Assembly (NCBI GenBank): GCA_947473475.1
Contig: CANJBZ010000002.1
Location: 62,001 to 126,000 of the forward strand
Direction of reading: 5' to 3'
Source: Alphaproteobacteria bacterium
GTDB taxonomy: Bacteria; Pseudomonadota; Alphaproteobacteria; Micropepsales; Micropepsaceae
DNA: 64,000 nt
The translations under genes were made by a program, and so were the position numbers. Positions 20,348 to 30,493 of this stretch are shown one piece after another. Under the pieces are notes generated by a model, which saw nothing but the letters and a program-made list of their open reading frames with translations, did not search any database and had not been told where the DNA came from. How positions within the stretch are numbered: position 1 is the stretch's first letter; each line of letters begins with the position of its first letter.

Positions 20348-21516
20348 CCTGCGGCTGCGGAAAAATGCTTCTTCAAGCGCATCCCCGCTTCCTCAAGAAC
20401 CGCCACCTTTTTGCAGAAGGCAAAGCGGACCAAATCGGTCGGCCCGCCCGGACCATAGAACACCGAAAGGGGAATCGGCGTAATCCCCGCCTCGCGCGTC
20501 ATGCGTTTGCAGAATTCCTGATCGGGCTCATTGGTCAGGCCCCGAATGGACGTCGTGATGAAATAGGTCCCTTCACTCGGCATGACGTCAAAGCCTGCCG
20601 CCGCCAACGCCCCACCGATCAAATCGCGCTTCTTCTGCAATTGGCGTGCGTTTTCCAGGGCGAAGTCCATTTCGTGCATCAGGCCGTGGGCAACGCCGAT
20701 CTGCAGCGCAGGCGATGTCGTGAACGTATTGAACTGATGCGCCTTGGCGATTGTCTGGATCAACCGCTTCGGCCCGGCGATCCAGCCGATCTTCCAGCCC
20801 GTCAGGGAAAACATCTTTCCCGCCGAGCCGACGCGCACACACCGCTCGCGCATGCCAGGAAGCGAAACCAGCGGGACGTGCGCGCGCCCATCGAAAACCA
20901 GATGCTCGTACACCTCATCGCACACCGCATGGGCGTCGTAGCGTTCCAGAAACCGGGCCAGCAGTTCCAACTCCGCCCGGTCGAACACCCGCCCAATCGG
21001 GTTGAGCGGTGAATTGACCATGATCAGCTTGGTGCGCTCGGAGAAGACGGACGCCAACGCTTCTTCCGTCAGCCGGAAATCGGGAGCGGTCAGGCGCAGA
21101 CTTTTCGTCTTGGCCCCCATCGCATCCAGGATGGGCGGATAGGAATCATAGCAAGGCTCGATCAACACCGCTTCGTCACCCGGCGCGATCAGGCCCATGA
21201 TGCAATCGGTCAGCGCCTCTGTCGCACCGGAGGTCACCAAAACTTCGCTGTCGGGATCGAAATCGAGATCGTAAAACCGCTTGGCATGCGCCGCGATGGC
21301 CTGACGCAGCACCGGAACGCCCTGCATGGGCGGGTACTGGTTGGGCCCATCGCGCAGCGCGCGCGCCGCCGCCTCGCGGATACCCAGGGGGCCGTCTTCG
21401 TCCGGAAAGCCCTGACCTAGATTGATCGCCTGGTGCTGAACGGCCAGGGCCGACATCACCGTGAAGATGGTCGTGCCCAGTCCTTCGAAAACCGGATTAA
21501 GCTGCCGCCCCGTCAT
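20344..21516 (-). CDS. PLP-dependent class I/II aminotransferase
   Basis: The 390-residue cytosolic enzyme has the fold type I signature. The substrate-binding INLGQGFPDEDGP lies near the N-terminus, NSPLNPIGRVF and CDEVYEHLVFDG in the middle, and the PLP Lys is in GSAGKMFSLTGWKIGW. The pattern resembles the YbdL/kynurenine-aminotransferase branch; the amino donor is not certain. ATG 21516 is preceded by AAGGAC, while an open extension of 22 codons upstream is not. It is translationally coupled to nnr. The divergent neighbour is glnB, with the nitrogen-control promoter between them. Confidence 0.9.
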   Translation of the reverse strand: MTGRQLNPVFEGLGTTIFTVMSALAVQHQAINLGQGFPDEDGPLGIREAAARALRDGPNQYPPMQGVPVLRQAIAAHAKRFYDLDFDPDSEVLVTSGATEALTDCIMGLIAPGDEAVLIEPCYDSYPPILDAMGAKTKSLRLTAPDFRLTEEALASVFSERTKLIMVNSPLNPIGRVFDRAELELLARFLERYDAHAVCDEVYEHLVFDGRAHVPLVSLPGMRERCVRVGSAGKMFSLTGWKIGWIAGPKRLIQTIAKAHQFNTFTTSPALQIGVAHGLMHEMDFALENARQLQKKRDLIGGALAAAGFDVMPSEGTYFITTSIRGLTNEPDQEFCKRMTREAGITPIPLSVFYGPGGPTDLVRFAFCKKVAVLEEAGMRLKKHFSAAAG

Positions 21517-21611
21517 AGCTGTCCTTCGTGTGCCCTTCCGCAAAGTGGCAAAGAGGTGGCGGCCGGGCAATGGGGTGGGCAAAGCAAGCGGGGACTATAA
21601 ATTGGGCATAT

Positions 21612-21628
21612 TGCATATAAATTGTGCA
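21612..21628. promoter_or_regulatory. Possible NtrC-binding site
   Basis: TGCATATAAATTGTGCA is an interrupted dyad with TGCA and GTGCA half-sites in the spacing of NtrC sites (TGCAC-N7-GTGCA). It lies roughly 85-100 bp upstream of the predicted -24/-12 element, a normal enhancer distance. The assignment rests on similarity by eye. Confidence 0.5.
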
Positions 21629-21670
21629 TACCCTCGGAACCCTGCGCCAATTAACCCCACAAAGTGCTGA

Positions 21671-22108
<438 letters not shown>

Positions 22109-22155
22109 CGACAAAAAGATTTCACACGTTCAACCGCACTAACAGGAACAGACCC

Positions 22156-23565
22156 ATGGCTGATGCAAAATCCGTCCTGAAATTAATCAAGGACAAGGAA
22201 GTCAAATACGTCGATCTGCGTTTCACCGATCCCCGCGGCAAGTGGCAGCACGTCACCTTCGATCTTTCCATGGTCGACGAAGACCTGTTTTCGCAGGGCA
22301 CAATGTTCGATGGCTCCTCGATCGCCGGTTGGAAGGCGATCAATGAATCCGACATGGTGCTGATGCCCGATCCCAGCACGGCCGTCATCGACCCGTTCTT
22401 TGCGCAGACGACGCTGGCCATCAACTGCAACATTCACGAGCCGCTGACGGGCCAGCCCTACAACCGCTGCCCGCGTTCGATCTCGCTTGCGGCCGAGAAA
22501 TATCTGCAGGCTAGCGGCGTCGGCGACACGGCGTATTTCGGCCCGGAAGCCGAATTCTTCATCTTCGACGACGTGCGCTTCGATGTCGGGATGAACAAGG
22601 GCTATTACTTCCTCGATGCCCTGGAAGGCGCCTATAACACCGGCACCGAATATGAGGCCGGCAACCTCGGCCACCGTCCGGGCGTGAAGGGCGGCTACTT
22701 CCCCGTCCCGCCGGTCGACTCCGCGCAGGATATCCGCTCGGAAATGCTCGCCATCATGGGCGACATGGGAATTCAGCCGGAGAAGCATCACCATGAAGTC
22801 GCCACCGCGCAGCATGAGCTTGGCTTCAAGTTCAACACGCTGACGAAGTGCGGCGACAACATGCAGATCTATAAGTACGTCATCCATCAGGTCGCGCAGT
22901 CTTACGGGAAGTCAGCCACGTTCATGCCGAAGCCGATCTACGGCGATAACGGCTCGGGCATGCATGTGCATCAGTCGATCTGGAAGGAAGGCAAGCCGCT
23001 CTTCGCCGGTTCGGGTTATGCCGATCTGTCGCAGATGTGCCTGTATTACATCGGCGGCATCATCAAGCACGCCAAGGCGCTCAATGCCTTCACCAACCCG
23101 CTGACCAACTCCTACAAGCGTCTGATCCCCGGCTTCGAAGCGCCGGTGCTGCTCGCTTACTCCGCGCGCAACCGCTCGGCCTCCTGCCGCATTCCGTTCG
23201 GCCAGGGCCCGAAAGCCAAGCGCGTCGAAGTGCGTTTCCCCGATCCGGGTGCGAACCCGTATCTGGCTTACGCGGCGATGCTCATGGCGGGTCTGGACGG
23301 CATCGAGAACAAGATCCATCCGGGCGAGCCGATGGACAAAGACCTCTACGCCCTGCCGCCGGAAGAGCTGAAGGATATCCCGCAGGTCTGCGGGTCTTTG
23401 CGCGAGGCCCTGTCGAATCTCGACTCAAACCGCGCCTTCCTCAAAAAGGGCGGCGTCTTCACGGACGACTTCATCGACTCCTATATCGAACTGAAAATGG
23501 AAGACGTGTACGCGTTCGAACACACGCCGCATCCGATTGAATTCAAGATGTACTATTCCGTCTAA
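22156..23565 (+). CDS. glnA: Glutamine synthetase type I
   Basis: The 469-residue enzyme makes glutamine from glutamate, ammonia and ATP as a dodecamer. Visible motifs are [18 protein letters not shown] near residue 50, [13 protein letters not shown] near 130, [10 protein letters not shown] near 265 and [19 protein letters not shown] near 345. The adenylylation Tyr lies in [11 protein letters not shown] near residue 400, so covalent control by GlnE is expected. AGGAAC precedes ATG. It is the second gene of the glnBA unit and is followed by a strong terminator. Confidence 0.98.
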   Translation: MADAKSVLKLIKDKEVKYVDLRFTDPRGKWQHVTFDLSMVDEDLFSQGTMFDGSSIAGWKAINESDMVLMPDPSTAVIDPFFAQTTLAINCNIHEPLTGQPYNRCPRSISLAAEKYLQASGVGDTAYFGPEAEFFIFDDVRFDVGMNKGYYFLDALEGAYNTGTEYEAGNLGHRPGVKGGYFPVPPVDSAQDIRSEMLAIMGDMGIQPEKHHHEVATAQHELGFKFNTLTKCGDNMQIYKYVIHQVAQSYGKSATFMPKPIYGDNGSGMHVHQSIWKEGKPLFAGSGYADLSQMCLYYIGGIIKHAKALNAFTNPLTNSYKRLIPGFEAPVLLAYSARNRSASCRIPFGQGPKAKRVEVRFPDPGANPYLAYAAMLMAGLDGIENKIHPGEPMDKDLYALPPEELKDIPQVCGSLREALSNLDSNRAFLKKGGVFTDDFIDSYIELKMEDVYAFEHTPHPIEFKMYYSV

Positions 23566-23594
23566 CGGCAGCGAGGAATCGCCGTCCGAAAAAC

Positions 23595-23624
23595 AAAAGG
23601 GCGCGGTGCAAACCGCGCCCTTTT
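23595..23624. terminator. Bidirectional terminator after glnA
   Basis: A perfect 13-bp stem (AAAAGGGCGCGGT / ACCGCGCCCTTTT) with a GCAA loop lies 30 bp after glnA. The A-run on the left and T-run on the right let it also terminate the convergent kinase transcript. Confidence 0.9.
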
Positions 23625-23642
23625 ACATTTCAGCGCAGGCGG

Positions 23643-25073
23643 TCAGGCCCGTTTGCGTTCGTCGAACGCGGCAACCGCGCCAATCGGCAACATGACATAC
23701 ACACGCGTGCCCTTGCCGGTTTCCGTTTCCATCCAAACGCGCCCGCCATGCAGTTCCGCGAGCCCGCGCACCAGCGCAAGTCCGAGCCCGGTGCCGCCAT
23801 TCTCGGAATCGTAGCGGTTGTCGACCCGGGAAAACGGGCGGAAAATCCGATCGATCTTGTCCTTGGGAATCCCGGGGCCGTTATCGGCCACCACCAACTC
23901 GAAGTGCCCGGCAGCGTTGCGGCGCGCAAACACCTCGACCGCGCCCCCTTCCTGCGTGAATTTGACGGAGTTCGACACCATGTTGATGACGATCTGCTTG
24001 AACGCGCGCTCATCGGCATAAAGGATCGCCGCATCGTCTTCGACGGTGACCGCTAGAGTTTGGCGTTTTTCGCGCGCCTTGGGGTGCATCAACTTTAAGG
24101 CGCTTTCGAGGGCATGCGCGGTCTCAACAATCTGCGGCTCGATTTCCATGCGCCCGGCTTCTATTTTGGCGACATCGAGTAGATCGTTGATGAGCGAAAG
24201 CAAATGCGCGCCGGAGCTGTGAATGTCGCCGGCATATTCCTTGTACCGGGGCGAACCGACGGGCCCCAGACATTCGCGCGCGATGATCTCGGAAAAGCCG
24301 AGGATCGCGTTCAGGGGCGTGCGCAGTTCATGGCTCATATTGGCGAGGAACGAGGTTTTGGACGCATTCGCCGCTTCCGCCTCGGCCCGTTTCATCAGAG
24401 CTTCGTCGCGCGCATCTTCCAGTTGGTGCGTCAAATCCTCGTGCGAAAACCGTATCGCTGCCTCTTGGTCCCACCAATGGCTGATGCGCACGCTATCGAA
24501 GTACATCTGGACCGCATAAAGCGGCACCAATAGCGCCAGCACCAAATCCAAAGGCGCCAGGGTCGAGACGCATCGGACAAACAGCACCACCGCTATGGGC
24601 CCATAGCTGGCAATAAAGAACCCGGCATAGTTGGAGCGAATCACCAGAAAGCGCGTGACCACCGCAAGGCACATCAACGCGATGAAAACATGATTGGACG
24701 GATCGCCCCCGCGCCAGAGCAGCCAAGGCGCGCAGCCCCAGGCTGCCGACATAAGCGCGCTGGCAGCTTGAAGACGGGTCAACCAATGGGCGTGGTCTGA
24801 GCCTTTCCGGCGGCGCTCAAATGCATGCAGCACCAGAACGGCAACGCCGCTTGCGGCGGTCACGGCAACGATCACCGCAAAGGCGTTGAGCGGCGATACC
24901 CCACCAAGAAACGAGAGCGGCTCGCTGCACATAAGAGCGAAAAAACAGACCCATAAGGGGGAGCCTGAAAGCGTCTGCCGTATGGCCTTGGCCGCACGAC
25001 CGACACGCACCTCCATGACACGAGGATCGCCGGAACTCCCGTGGGCGATCTGTTCGTCCCGGACCATTGGCAA
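23643..25073 (-). CDS. Membrane-bound sensor histidine kinase, orphan
   Basis: The 476-residue protein has about five to six hydrophobic segments in the first ~205 residues and no large periplasmic loop. A short coiled coil leads to the DHp H-box FLANMSHELRTPLNAILGF (phospho-acceptor His near 255). The HATPase domain has N-box NMVSNSVKF, G1 VADNGPGIP, F-box IFRPFSRVD and G2 GGTGLGLAL. The kinase core is complete. No response regulator gene is adjacent, so its partner is encoded elsewhere. Several in-frame starts exist; MEVRVGRAAKAIRQ, 19 residues in, is an alternative. It is divergent from parE. Confidence 0.9.
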   Translation of the reverse strand: MPMVRDEQIAHGSSGDPRVMEVRVGRAAKAIRQTLSGSPLWVCFFALMCSEPLSFLGGVSPLNAFAVIVAVTAASGVAVLVLHAFERRRKGSDHAHWLTRLQAASALMSAAWGCAPWLLWRGGDPSNHVFIALMCLAVVTRFLVIRSNYAGFFIASYGPIAVVLFVRCVSTLAPLDLVLALLVPLYAVQMYFDSVRISHWWDQEAAIRFSHEDLTHQLEDARDEALMKRAEAEAANASKTSFLANMSHELRTPLNAILGFSEIIARECLGPVGSPRYKEYAGDIHSSGAHLLSLINDLLDVAKIEAGRMEIEPQIVETAHALESALKLMHPKAREKRQTLAVTVEDDAAILYADERAFKQIVINMVSNSVKFTQEGGAVEVFARRNAAGHFELVVADNGPGIPKDKIDRIFRPFSRVDNRYDSENGGTGLGLALVRGLAELHGGRVWMETETGKGTRVYVMLPIGAVAAFDERKRA

Positions 25074-25237
25074 CCGTTCCCTCGCGTTTCGCCTGGAGCT
25101 TGCAGGTCAGGGGCTTTTCTACCAGGAGAACATTAATATTTTGCCCATCTTTAACGCAGGGCTGCTCCGGCAACGGGGCTGCGCCAATGCAGATTCGCCC
25201 GGTTTTCTTCTCTCGCCGGATCGGGCATGAGTTAGCG

Positions 25238-27235
25238 ATGGCACAGAATCGCGATTTGTTCGACGCATCGGAGCCACCCACCGAAGCTTCAGGCCGGGGG
25301 GCTGCCGGCAGCTACACCGCTAAGGACATTGAGGTCCTGGAGGGTCTGGAGCCCGTCCGCCGCCGGCCGGGCATGTATATCGGCGGCACCGATGAGCGCG
25401 CACTGCACCATCTCGCCGCCGAGATCATCGACAACGCCATGGATGAGGCGGTCGCCGGCCATGCAAACCGGATCGAGTTGGAGCTTAAGCCGGACAATGT
25501 GCTGGTGGTTCGCGACAACGGCCGCGGTATGCCGGTCGATCCGCATCCGAAGTTCAAGAACAAATCCGCTCTCGAAGTCATCATGACGACGCTGCACGCC
25601 GGAGGAAAATTCGGCGGCAAAGTATACGACACCTCGGGCGGCCTGCACGGCGTCGGCTCGTCCGTGGTGAATGCGCTTTCCGAATGGATCGAGGTCGAGG
25701 TCGCACGCGACAAACGCGCCTATATGCAGCGATTCGAACGCGGCCATCCCGTCACCAAGTTGAAGGATTTGGGCGCAGCTCCCAATCGGCGCGGCACTAT
25801 CGTCAGCTTCAAGCCTGACGTGAAAATTTTCGGCGTTGGGCAGTTCTCGCCGCGAACGCTGTACCGCATGGCGCGGTCCAAAGCGTATCTTTTCCGGGGC
25901 GTGGAAATCCGCTGGCGGTGCGATCCGACGCTCCTGAAGCCCGAATGGGACATCCCGCCCGAGGATATGTTCAAATTCCCCGGCGGCCTGCTGGATTTTC
26001 TAAGATCTTCGCTCGACTCGGCGAAAACGGTATCGCGGGTGTTCTTCGGGCAAATTCAAAACCGGGGCGACAAAGGCACGGTCGAGTGGGCCGTGGCGTG
26101 GGCGCCGGAAATCGATCCGTTCATCCATACCTACTGCAACACGATTCCGACGCTGCAGGGCGGCACGCATGAGCAAGGTATGCGCCTGGGCCTGACGCGT
26201 TCGCTGCGCACCTATGGCGAGCGGACCAATAATCGCAAGACCACACTGATAACGCCTGATGATGTGATGGCCGGCGCTTGCGCGGTGCTATCGGTTTTCA
26301 TTCGCGAGCCGGAATTCCAAGGCCAGACGAAGGAGAAATTGTCGAGCCCGGATGCGCAGCGGCTCGTGGAAAACAGCTTACGCGACCATTTCGACCACTT
26401 CCTGTCGGAACATCCACAGGAAGCCGACGCCCTGCTTGGATATGTTATCGATGCCGCGGAACAGCGGCTTAAACGCCGGCAGGAACGCGAAGTCAGCCGC
26501 AAAGCCGCGACACGCAAACTGCGCCTGCCGGGTAAGCTCACCGACTGCACGCGCGAAGGCCAGAACGGTACGGAGATTTTCCTCGTCGAAGGCGATTCCG
26601 CGGGCGGCTCGGCGAAACAAGCACGCGACCGTGCGACCCAGGCTGTACTGCCGCTGCGTGGGAAAATCCTGAACGTCGCTAGCGCGGCAGCCGGCAAACT
26701 GCAGCAAAATCAGGAATTATCCGATCTGGTTCTGGCGCTCGGTTGCGGCAGCGGCACGAAATATCGCGACGAAGATTTGCGCTACGAGCGCGTCATTATC
26801 ATGACGGACGCCGACGTCGACGGCGCGCATATCGCGTCTTTGCTGCTGACTTTCTTCTTCCGCGAGATGAAAGGCCTGATCGAGAACGGGCATTTGCATC
26901 TCGCCATGCCGCCGCTTTACCGGCTCACCCATGGCGCCAAAACGATCTATGCGCGCGACGATCGCGACAAGGAAGAACTGATCCGGAAGGAATTCAAGGG
27001 CAACGCCAAGGTCGAAGTCTCACGCTTCAAAGGTTTGGGCGAGATGATGCCGGCTCAGCTCAAAGACACGACCATGAAGATCGGTAAACGCACGCTCCTG
27101 AAAGTCGGCCTCAACGGCGTAGACGGCACAAGCCCCGACGATCTGGTTGAACGGCTCATGGGGAAGAAGCCGGAACTTCGTTTCCAGTTTATTCAGGAAA
27201 ACGCGGTCTTCGCCGCCAAAGACGTGGACGTCTGA
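25238..27235 (+). CDS. parE: DNA topoisomerase IV subunit B
   Basis: The 665-residue ATPase subunit works with ParC to decatenate replicated chromosomes. The GHKL ATPase domain shows EIIDNAMDEAVAGHA, RDNGRGMPVD and SGGLHGVGSSVVNALS. The C-terminal TOPRIM domain shows EGDSAGGSAKQARDR, MTDADVDGAHI and RFKGLGEMMPAQL. The absence of a large TOPRIM insertion and the N-terminal pattern favour ParE over GyrB. ATG 25238 (MAQNRDLFD) is chosen to match family length; an open extension of 57 codons upstream is implausible. The stop codon directly abuts the stop of the convergent peptidase gene. Confidence 0.95.
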   Translation: MAQNRDLFDASEPPTEASGRGAAGSYTAKDIEVLEGLEPVRRRPGMYIGGTDERALHHLAAEIIDNAMDEAVAGHANRIELELKPDNVLVVRDNGRGMPVDPHPKFKNKSALEVIMTTLHAGGKFGGKVYDTSGGLHGVGSSVVNALSEWIEVEVARDKRAYMQRFERGHPVTKLKDLGAAPNRRGTIVSFKPDVKIFGVGQFSPRTLYRMARSKAYLFRGVEIRWRCDPTLLKPEWDIPPEDMFKFPGGLLDFLRSSLDSAKTVSRVFFGQIQNRGDKGTVEWAVAWAPEIDPFIHTYCNTIPTLQGGTHEQGMRLGLTRSLRTYGERTNNRKTTLITPDDVMAGACAVLSVFIREPEFQGQTKEKLSSPDAQRLVENSLRDHFDHFLSEHPQEADALLGYVIDAAEQRLKRRQEREVSRKAATRKLRLPGKLTDCTREGQNGTEIFLVEGDSAGGSAKQARDRATQAVLPLRGKILNVASAAAGKLQQNQELSDLVLALGCGSGTKYRDEDLRYERVIIMTDADVDGAHIASLLLTFFFREMKGLIENGHLHLAMPPLYRLTHGAKTIYARDDRDKEELIRKEFKGNAKVEVSRFKGLGEMMPAQLKDTTMKIGKRTLLKVGLNGVDGTSPDDLVERLMGKKPELRFQFIQENAVFAAKDVDV

Positions 27236-28654
27236 TTACTTCGCCGTCGCCACGTCCATTGCCGCGCGCCAGGTGAATTCGGTCAGGCTGTAGAGCGATG
27301 ATTCAAGCAGGCGCTCGACGTCGCTGTGATCGCCATAGTTGATGGTGTCGTCCTCCGTACTGGGCGGATCGATGCCGTAGGCCTGGATGCCCTTGGCCCT
27401 CAGTTGCGCCATATCGGTTGCGAATGTCGACATGGCCGGCAGAACGGTCGCGCCCCGATAGACCGCGGCGCCCGCCTTTTCGAGGGCGCGGTACATGTCG
27501 GAATCCAGCCGCGACGCCGGGGCCACGGGACGCAAATTCGCGGTGATCGGCTCAACCTTCACGGCGGGATCGTCGACGAGTTTTCCGAGGCCGGCGAACA
27601 GTTTCGCAATGTCTTCATCCGGCAGGGCGCGCACATCGAATGTCGCCTCCGCAACCGACGGAATGACGTTGGGCCCTACGCCCGCTTTCAGAATTGTCGG
27701 CACGATGGAGGTCCGCAGCATCGAATAATGCGACGGCTCGTTCTGTGCCAAATAGGCTTGGGCCGTTTCGGGCGGATTAGGGCCAAGCAGCGCACGGTAC
27801 CGCGCGGCGGGTTCCGGCGGACTGATGCTGGCGAGCTTCGCGAAATAGGTGCGCGTCGTTTCGTTCAGCCGCATCGGCATGACGTAGGTCCCGATTTTGG
27901 CGACGGCCGCCGACAAATGCGTCAGCGGATTGTCGAGCCGCGGCACGGACCCGTGCCCCGACGTGCCGGTCGCAACCAGCCGGAAACGGCGCGGGACTTT
28001 CTCGCTCGTTTGGATGGCCACGCGCGTAACGCGTCCGTTTTCGAGCGTCGTGGTGCCGCCTTCGGTCAATGCGAATTCCGCATCGATGTCAGCGAAATGC
28101 TCACGCACCATGTAGTTCATACCGACACCCGCGGGGTCTGCCTCTTCGCCGGACTCGGCAAGGAAGATGATGTCGCGATCGAGCGCGACGCCCATCCGCT
28201 TGGCGAGCAGCATCACCATGAGATTCGCCGCCAGCTTGTCTTTGTCGTCGCGCGAACCGCGTCCCCAGATATAGCCGTCCTTCACCACGGCCCCGAAGGG
28301 ATCGACCGGCCATTTCTCGCGCTGCACGCCCACGACATCGGTGTGCGCCATCAAAAGCAGAGGGCGCTTCTTGCCGTTGCCCTTCAGCCGCGCGACCAGA
28401 TTGGCCCTGTCCGGTTGCAAGGCGAATGTCTTCACTGGAATGCCCTCAGCTTCCAGAACGCTCTTGAGGTAATCGGTGACCTTTGTCTCGTTCCCTGGCG
28501 GGCTGCTGGAATCGATTTGGATGAGGGCGCGATGATGGCGCAGAGTCTCCGCCTGCTGCTTGCCCCAATCAACGCTCTGCGCCTTTGCCCCCGCGGACAG
28601 GAACAGCGCGCCAATGACCACTCCGGTGCGGACAGCCCTCACTATTCGTGCCAT
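27236..28654 (-). CDS. Secreted M20 family metallopeptidase
   Basis: The 472-residue exopeptidase has a Sec signal peptide (RTGVVIGALFLSAGAKAQ). M20 metal and catalytic residues are visible: His and Asp in LLMAHTDVVG near 110, the bridging Asp in GRGSRDDKDKL near 140 and the Glu pair in AESGEEADP near 175. An inserted lid domain follows near 225-340. It probably trims peptides or amidated amino acids in the periplasm. GAAGAAGG precedes ATG 28654; an upstream in-frame start at 28693 would disrupt the signal peptide. There are no bases between this stop and that of parE. Confidence 0.9.
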   Translation of the reverse strand: MARIVRAVRTGVVIGALFLSAGAKAQSVDWGKQQAETLRHHRALIQIDSSSPPGNETKVTDYLKSVLEAEGIPVKTFALQPDRANLVARLKGNGKKRPLLLMAHTDVVGVQREKWPVDPFGAVVKDGYIWGRGSRDDKDKLAANLMVMLLAKRMGVALDRDIIFLAESGEEADPAGVGMNYMVREHFADIDAEFALTEGGTTTLENGRVTRVAIQTSEKVPRRFRLVATGTSGHGSVPRLDNPLTHLSAAVAKIGTYVMPMRLNETTRTYFAKLASISPPEPAARYRALLGPNPPETAQAYLAQNEPSHYSMLRTSIVPTILKAGVGPNVIPSVAEATFDVRALPDEDIAKLFAGLGKLVDDPAVKVEPITANLRPVAPASRLDSDMYRALEKAGAAVYRGATVLPAMSTFATDMAQLRAKGIQAYGIDPPSTEDDTINYGDHSDVERLLESSLYSLTEFTWRAAMDVATAK

Positions 28655-28795
28655 TAGAAACCTTCTTCCTGTCACGACCTGGATGGTAGACACGTGGCGT
28701 TTACCATCGGTTGGTTGACAACGTAGCCTTTTTCCCTATGTTGCGCTGCAAATACAGGCAGCGATTCGGCGCAATCCGTTTCCGAACGAGCCTTT

Positions 28796-30364
28796 TTGGA
28801 GCCTAACATAAGTATCGAAAATCCGACCGGCACCGATGCCGGTATCGTGGCTGAAATAGCCGCGGAACCTGTTGCCCCCGCTTCCTCTCCTGAAGTCCGT
28901 TTCGATGAGCTCGGGCTGAGCGCCGGGCTCCTGAGAGCCGTGGCCGATTCCGGCTACACCACGCCGACGCCTATCCAGGCGCGCGGCATCCCCGAGGTGC
29001 TGCGAGGAAAGGATTTGATCGGCATCGCCCAGACGGGCACCGGCAAGACCGCCTCTTTCACCTTGCCGATGATTGAAATTCTTTCACGCGGCCGCGCCAA
29101 GGCGCGGATGCCCCGGACCCTGATTTTGGAGCCGACGCGCGAACTCGCGGCACAGGTCGCTGAGTCCTTCGAGCGCTACGGCAAATATAACAAGCTCTCC
29201 ATGGCCCTTTTGATCGGGGGCGTGTCCTTCGACGAGCAAGACAAAAAGCTCGACCGCGGCGTGGACGTGCTGATCGCCACGCCGGGACGCCTGCTCGATC
29301 ATTTCGGGCGCGGCAAGCTGATGCTGACGGGCGTGCAGGTTCTCGTGATCGACGAAGCGGACCGTATGCTCGATATGGGTTTCATCCCGGACGTCGAGCG
29401 CATCGTGAAGTTGACGCCGTTCACACGGCAAACCCTGTTCTATTCCGCCACCATGCCGCCGGAAATTCAGCGGCTCACCGAGCAATTTCTGCAAGCGCCG
29501 GTTCGCATTGAAGTGTCGCGCCCGGCGACGGCGGCAACGACCATTGTCCAGCAAATCGTCACCGTTCCTGGCGGCGACTGGTCCAAGCGTGAAACGCTTC
29601 GGCGTCTGATCCGCGAAAACGACGTGAAGAACGCAATCGTCTTCTGCAATCGCAAACGCGACGTGGACGTAGTGGCGAAATCGCTTCAGAAACACGGATT
29701 CGCGGCGGCGCCGCTACACGGCGATCTGGATCAGTCCGTACGCACGCGCACGTTGGACGCTTTCCGGGCGGGCGAAATTCCCATTCTGGTTGCGAGCGAC
29801 GTTGCGGCCCGCGGCCTCGATATTCCTGCTGTCGCCCATATCTTCAATTTCGACGTGCCGTTCCAGCCCGACGATTACGTGCACCGCATCGGCCGTACGG
29901 GCCGGGCCGGCCGCATCGGCCATGCCTTCATGCTGGTAGGCGCACGCGATGAAAAATGCGTCGCGGCCATCGAGAAATTGATGGGCCAAAGCATCGTCCG
30001 CCGCGCCATGGAGGGTCTTCCCGAAGAGATTGCCCAGCCAAAAACCGCGCGGGATTCGCGTGGACGCGGCCGGGAACGCAGCCGGGCCAACCCGCGCGAG
30101 CGGCACAGGCCGGATCCGGAACGTCCGATGGTGGCGATCGAACCTGTTATCGCACGGCCGGTGGCGCAAGCTCCCGTCGAACAGCGTCCGGCGCCTGTCG
30201 CCGCGCGTATGCCGGCGCAGGCCAAAAGACCGGAACGACCGAAACAGGCGGAATCCAAGCCCGCCGGCTACGATGCCAGCCAATTGCCGGCCTTCCTGCT
30301 GCGTCCGATCAAGCTGCCGCCCAAGCCCACCAAGCGGCTCGCGATTGCCGAAACCGAAAGCTAA
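28796..30364 (+). CDS. rhlE: DEAD-box RNA helicase, RhlE type
   Basis: The 522-residue ATP-dependent RNA helicase has the Q motif TPTPIQARGIPEVL, motif I AQTGTGKTAS, motif II DEAD (VIDEADRMLDMGF), motif III SAT and motif VI HRIGRTGRAGR. About 130 C-terminal residues are basic and Pro-rich (GRGRERSRANPRERHRP), like RNA-binding tails of RhlE. The family remodels rRNA or decaying mRNA. No ATG or GTG opens this frame before the conserved core: the 5'-most option is TTG 28796, and a GGAG inside the first codons precedes ATA 28808. The true start is therefore uncertain by a few residues. Confidence 0.92.
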   Translation: MEPNISIENPTGTDAGIVAEIAAEPVAPASSPEVRFDELGLSAGLLRAVADSGYTTPTPIQARGIPEVLRGKDLIGIAQTGTGKTASFTLPMIEILSRGRAKARMPRTLILEPTRELAAQVAESFERYGKYNKLSMALLIGGVSFDEQDKKLDRGVDVLIATPGRLLDHFGRGKLMLTGVQVLVIDEADRMLDMGFIPDVERIVKLTPFTRQTLFYSATMPPEIQRLTEQFLQAPVRIEVSRPATAATTIVQQIVTVPGGDWSKRETLRRLIRENDVKNAIVFCNRKRDVDVVAKSLQKHGFAAAPLHGDLDQSVRTRTLDAFRAGEIPILVASDVAARGLDIPAVAHIFNFDVPFQPDDYVHRIGRTGRAGRIGHAFMLVGARDEKCVAAIEKLMGQSIVRRAMEGLPEEIAQPKTARDSRGRGRERSRANPRERHRPDPERPMVAIEPVIARPVAQAPVEQRPAPVAARMPAQAKRPERPKQAESKPAGYDASQLPAFLLRPIKLPPKPTKRLAIAETES

Positions 30365-30387
30365 GTTTCTTTTCCCCTGCGTGCCAT

Positions 30388-30423
30388 AAATCCGCGAACA
30401 CCTTCGCGGATTTACTCTTTTTT
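30388..30423 (+). terminator. Intrinsic terminator of the helicase gene
   Basis: A perfect 11-bp stem (AAATCCGCGAA / TTCGCGGATTT, loop CACC) is followed by ACTCTTTTTT on the plus strand, 23 bases after the helicase stop codon. Confidence 0.9.
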
Positions 30424-30493
30424 ACCTCTGCATTGTGCAAGATGCCTCTGGATAAACGCAATCGGGTACCCCCCGGGCGATTGGGGCGGAAAC

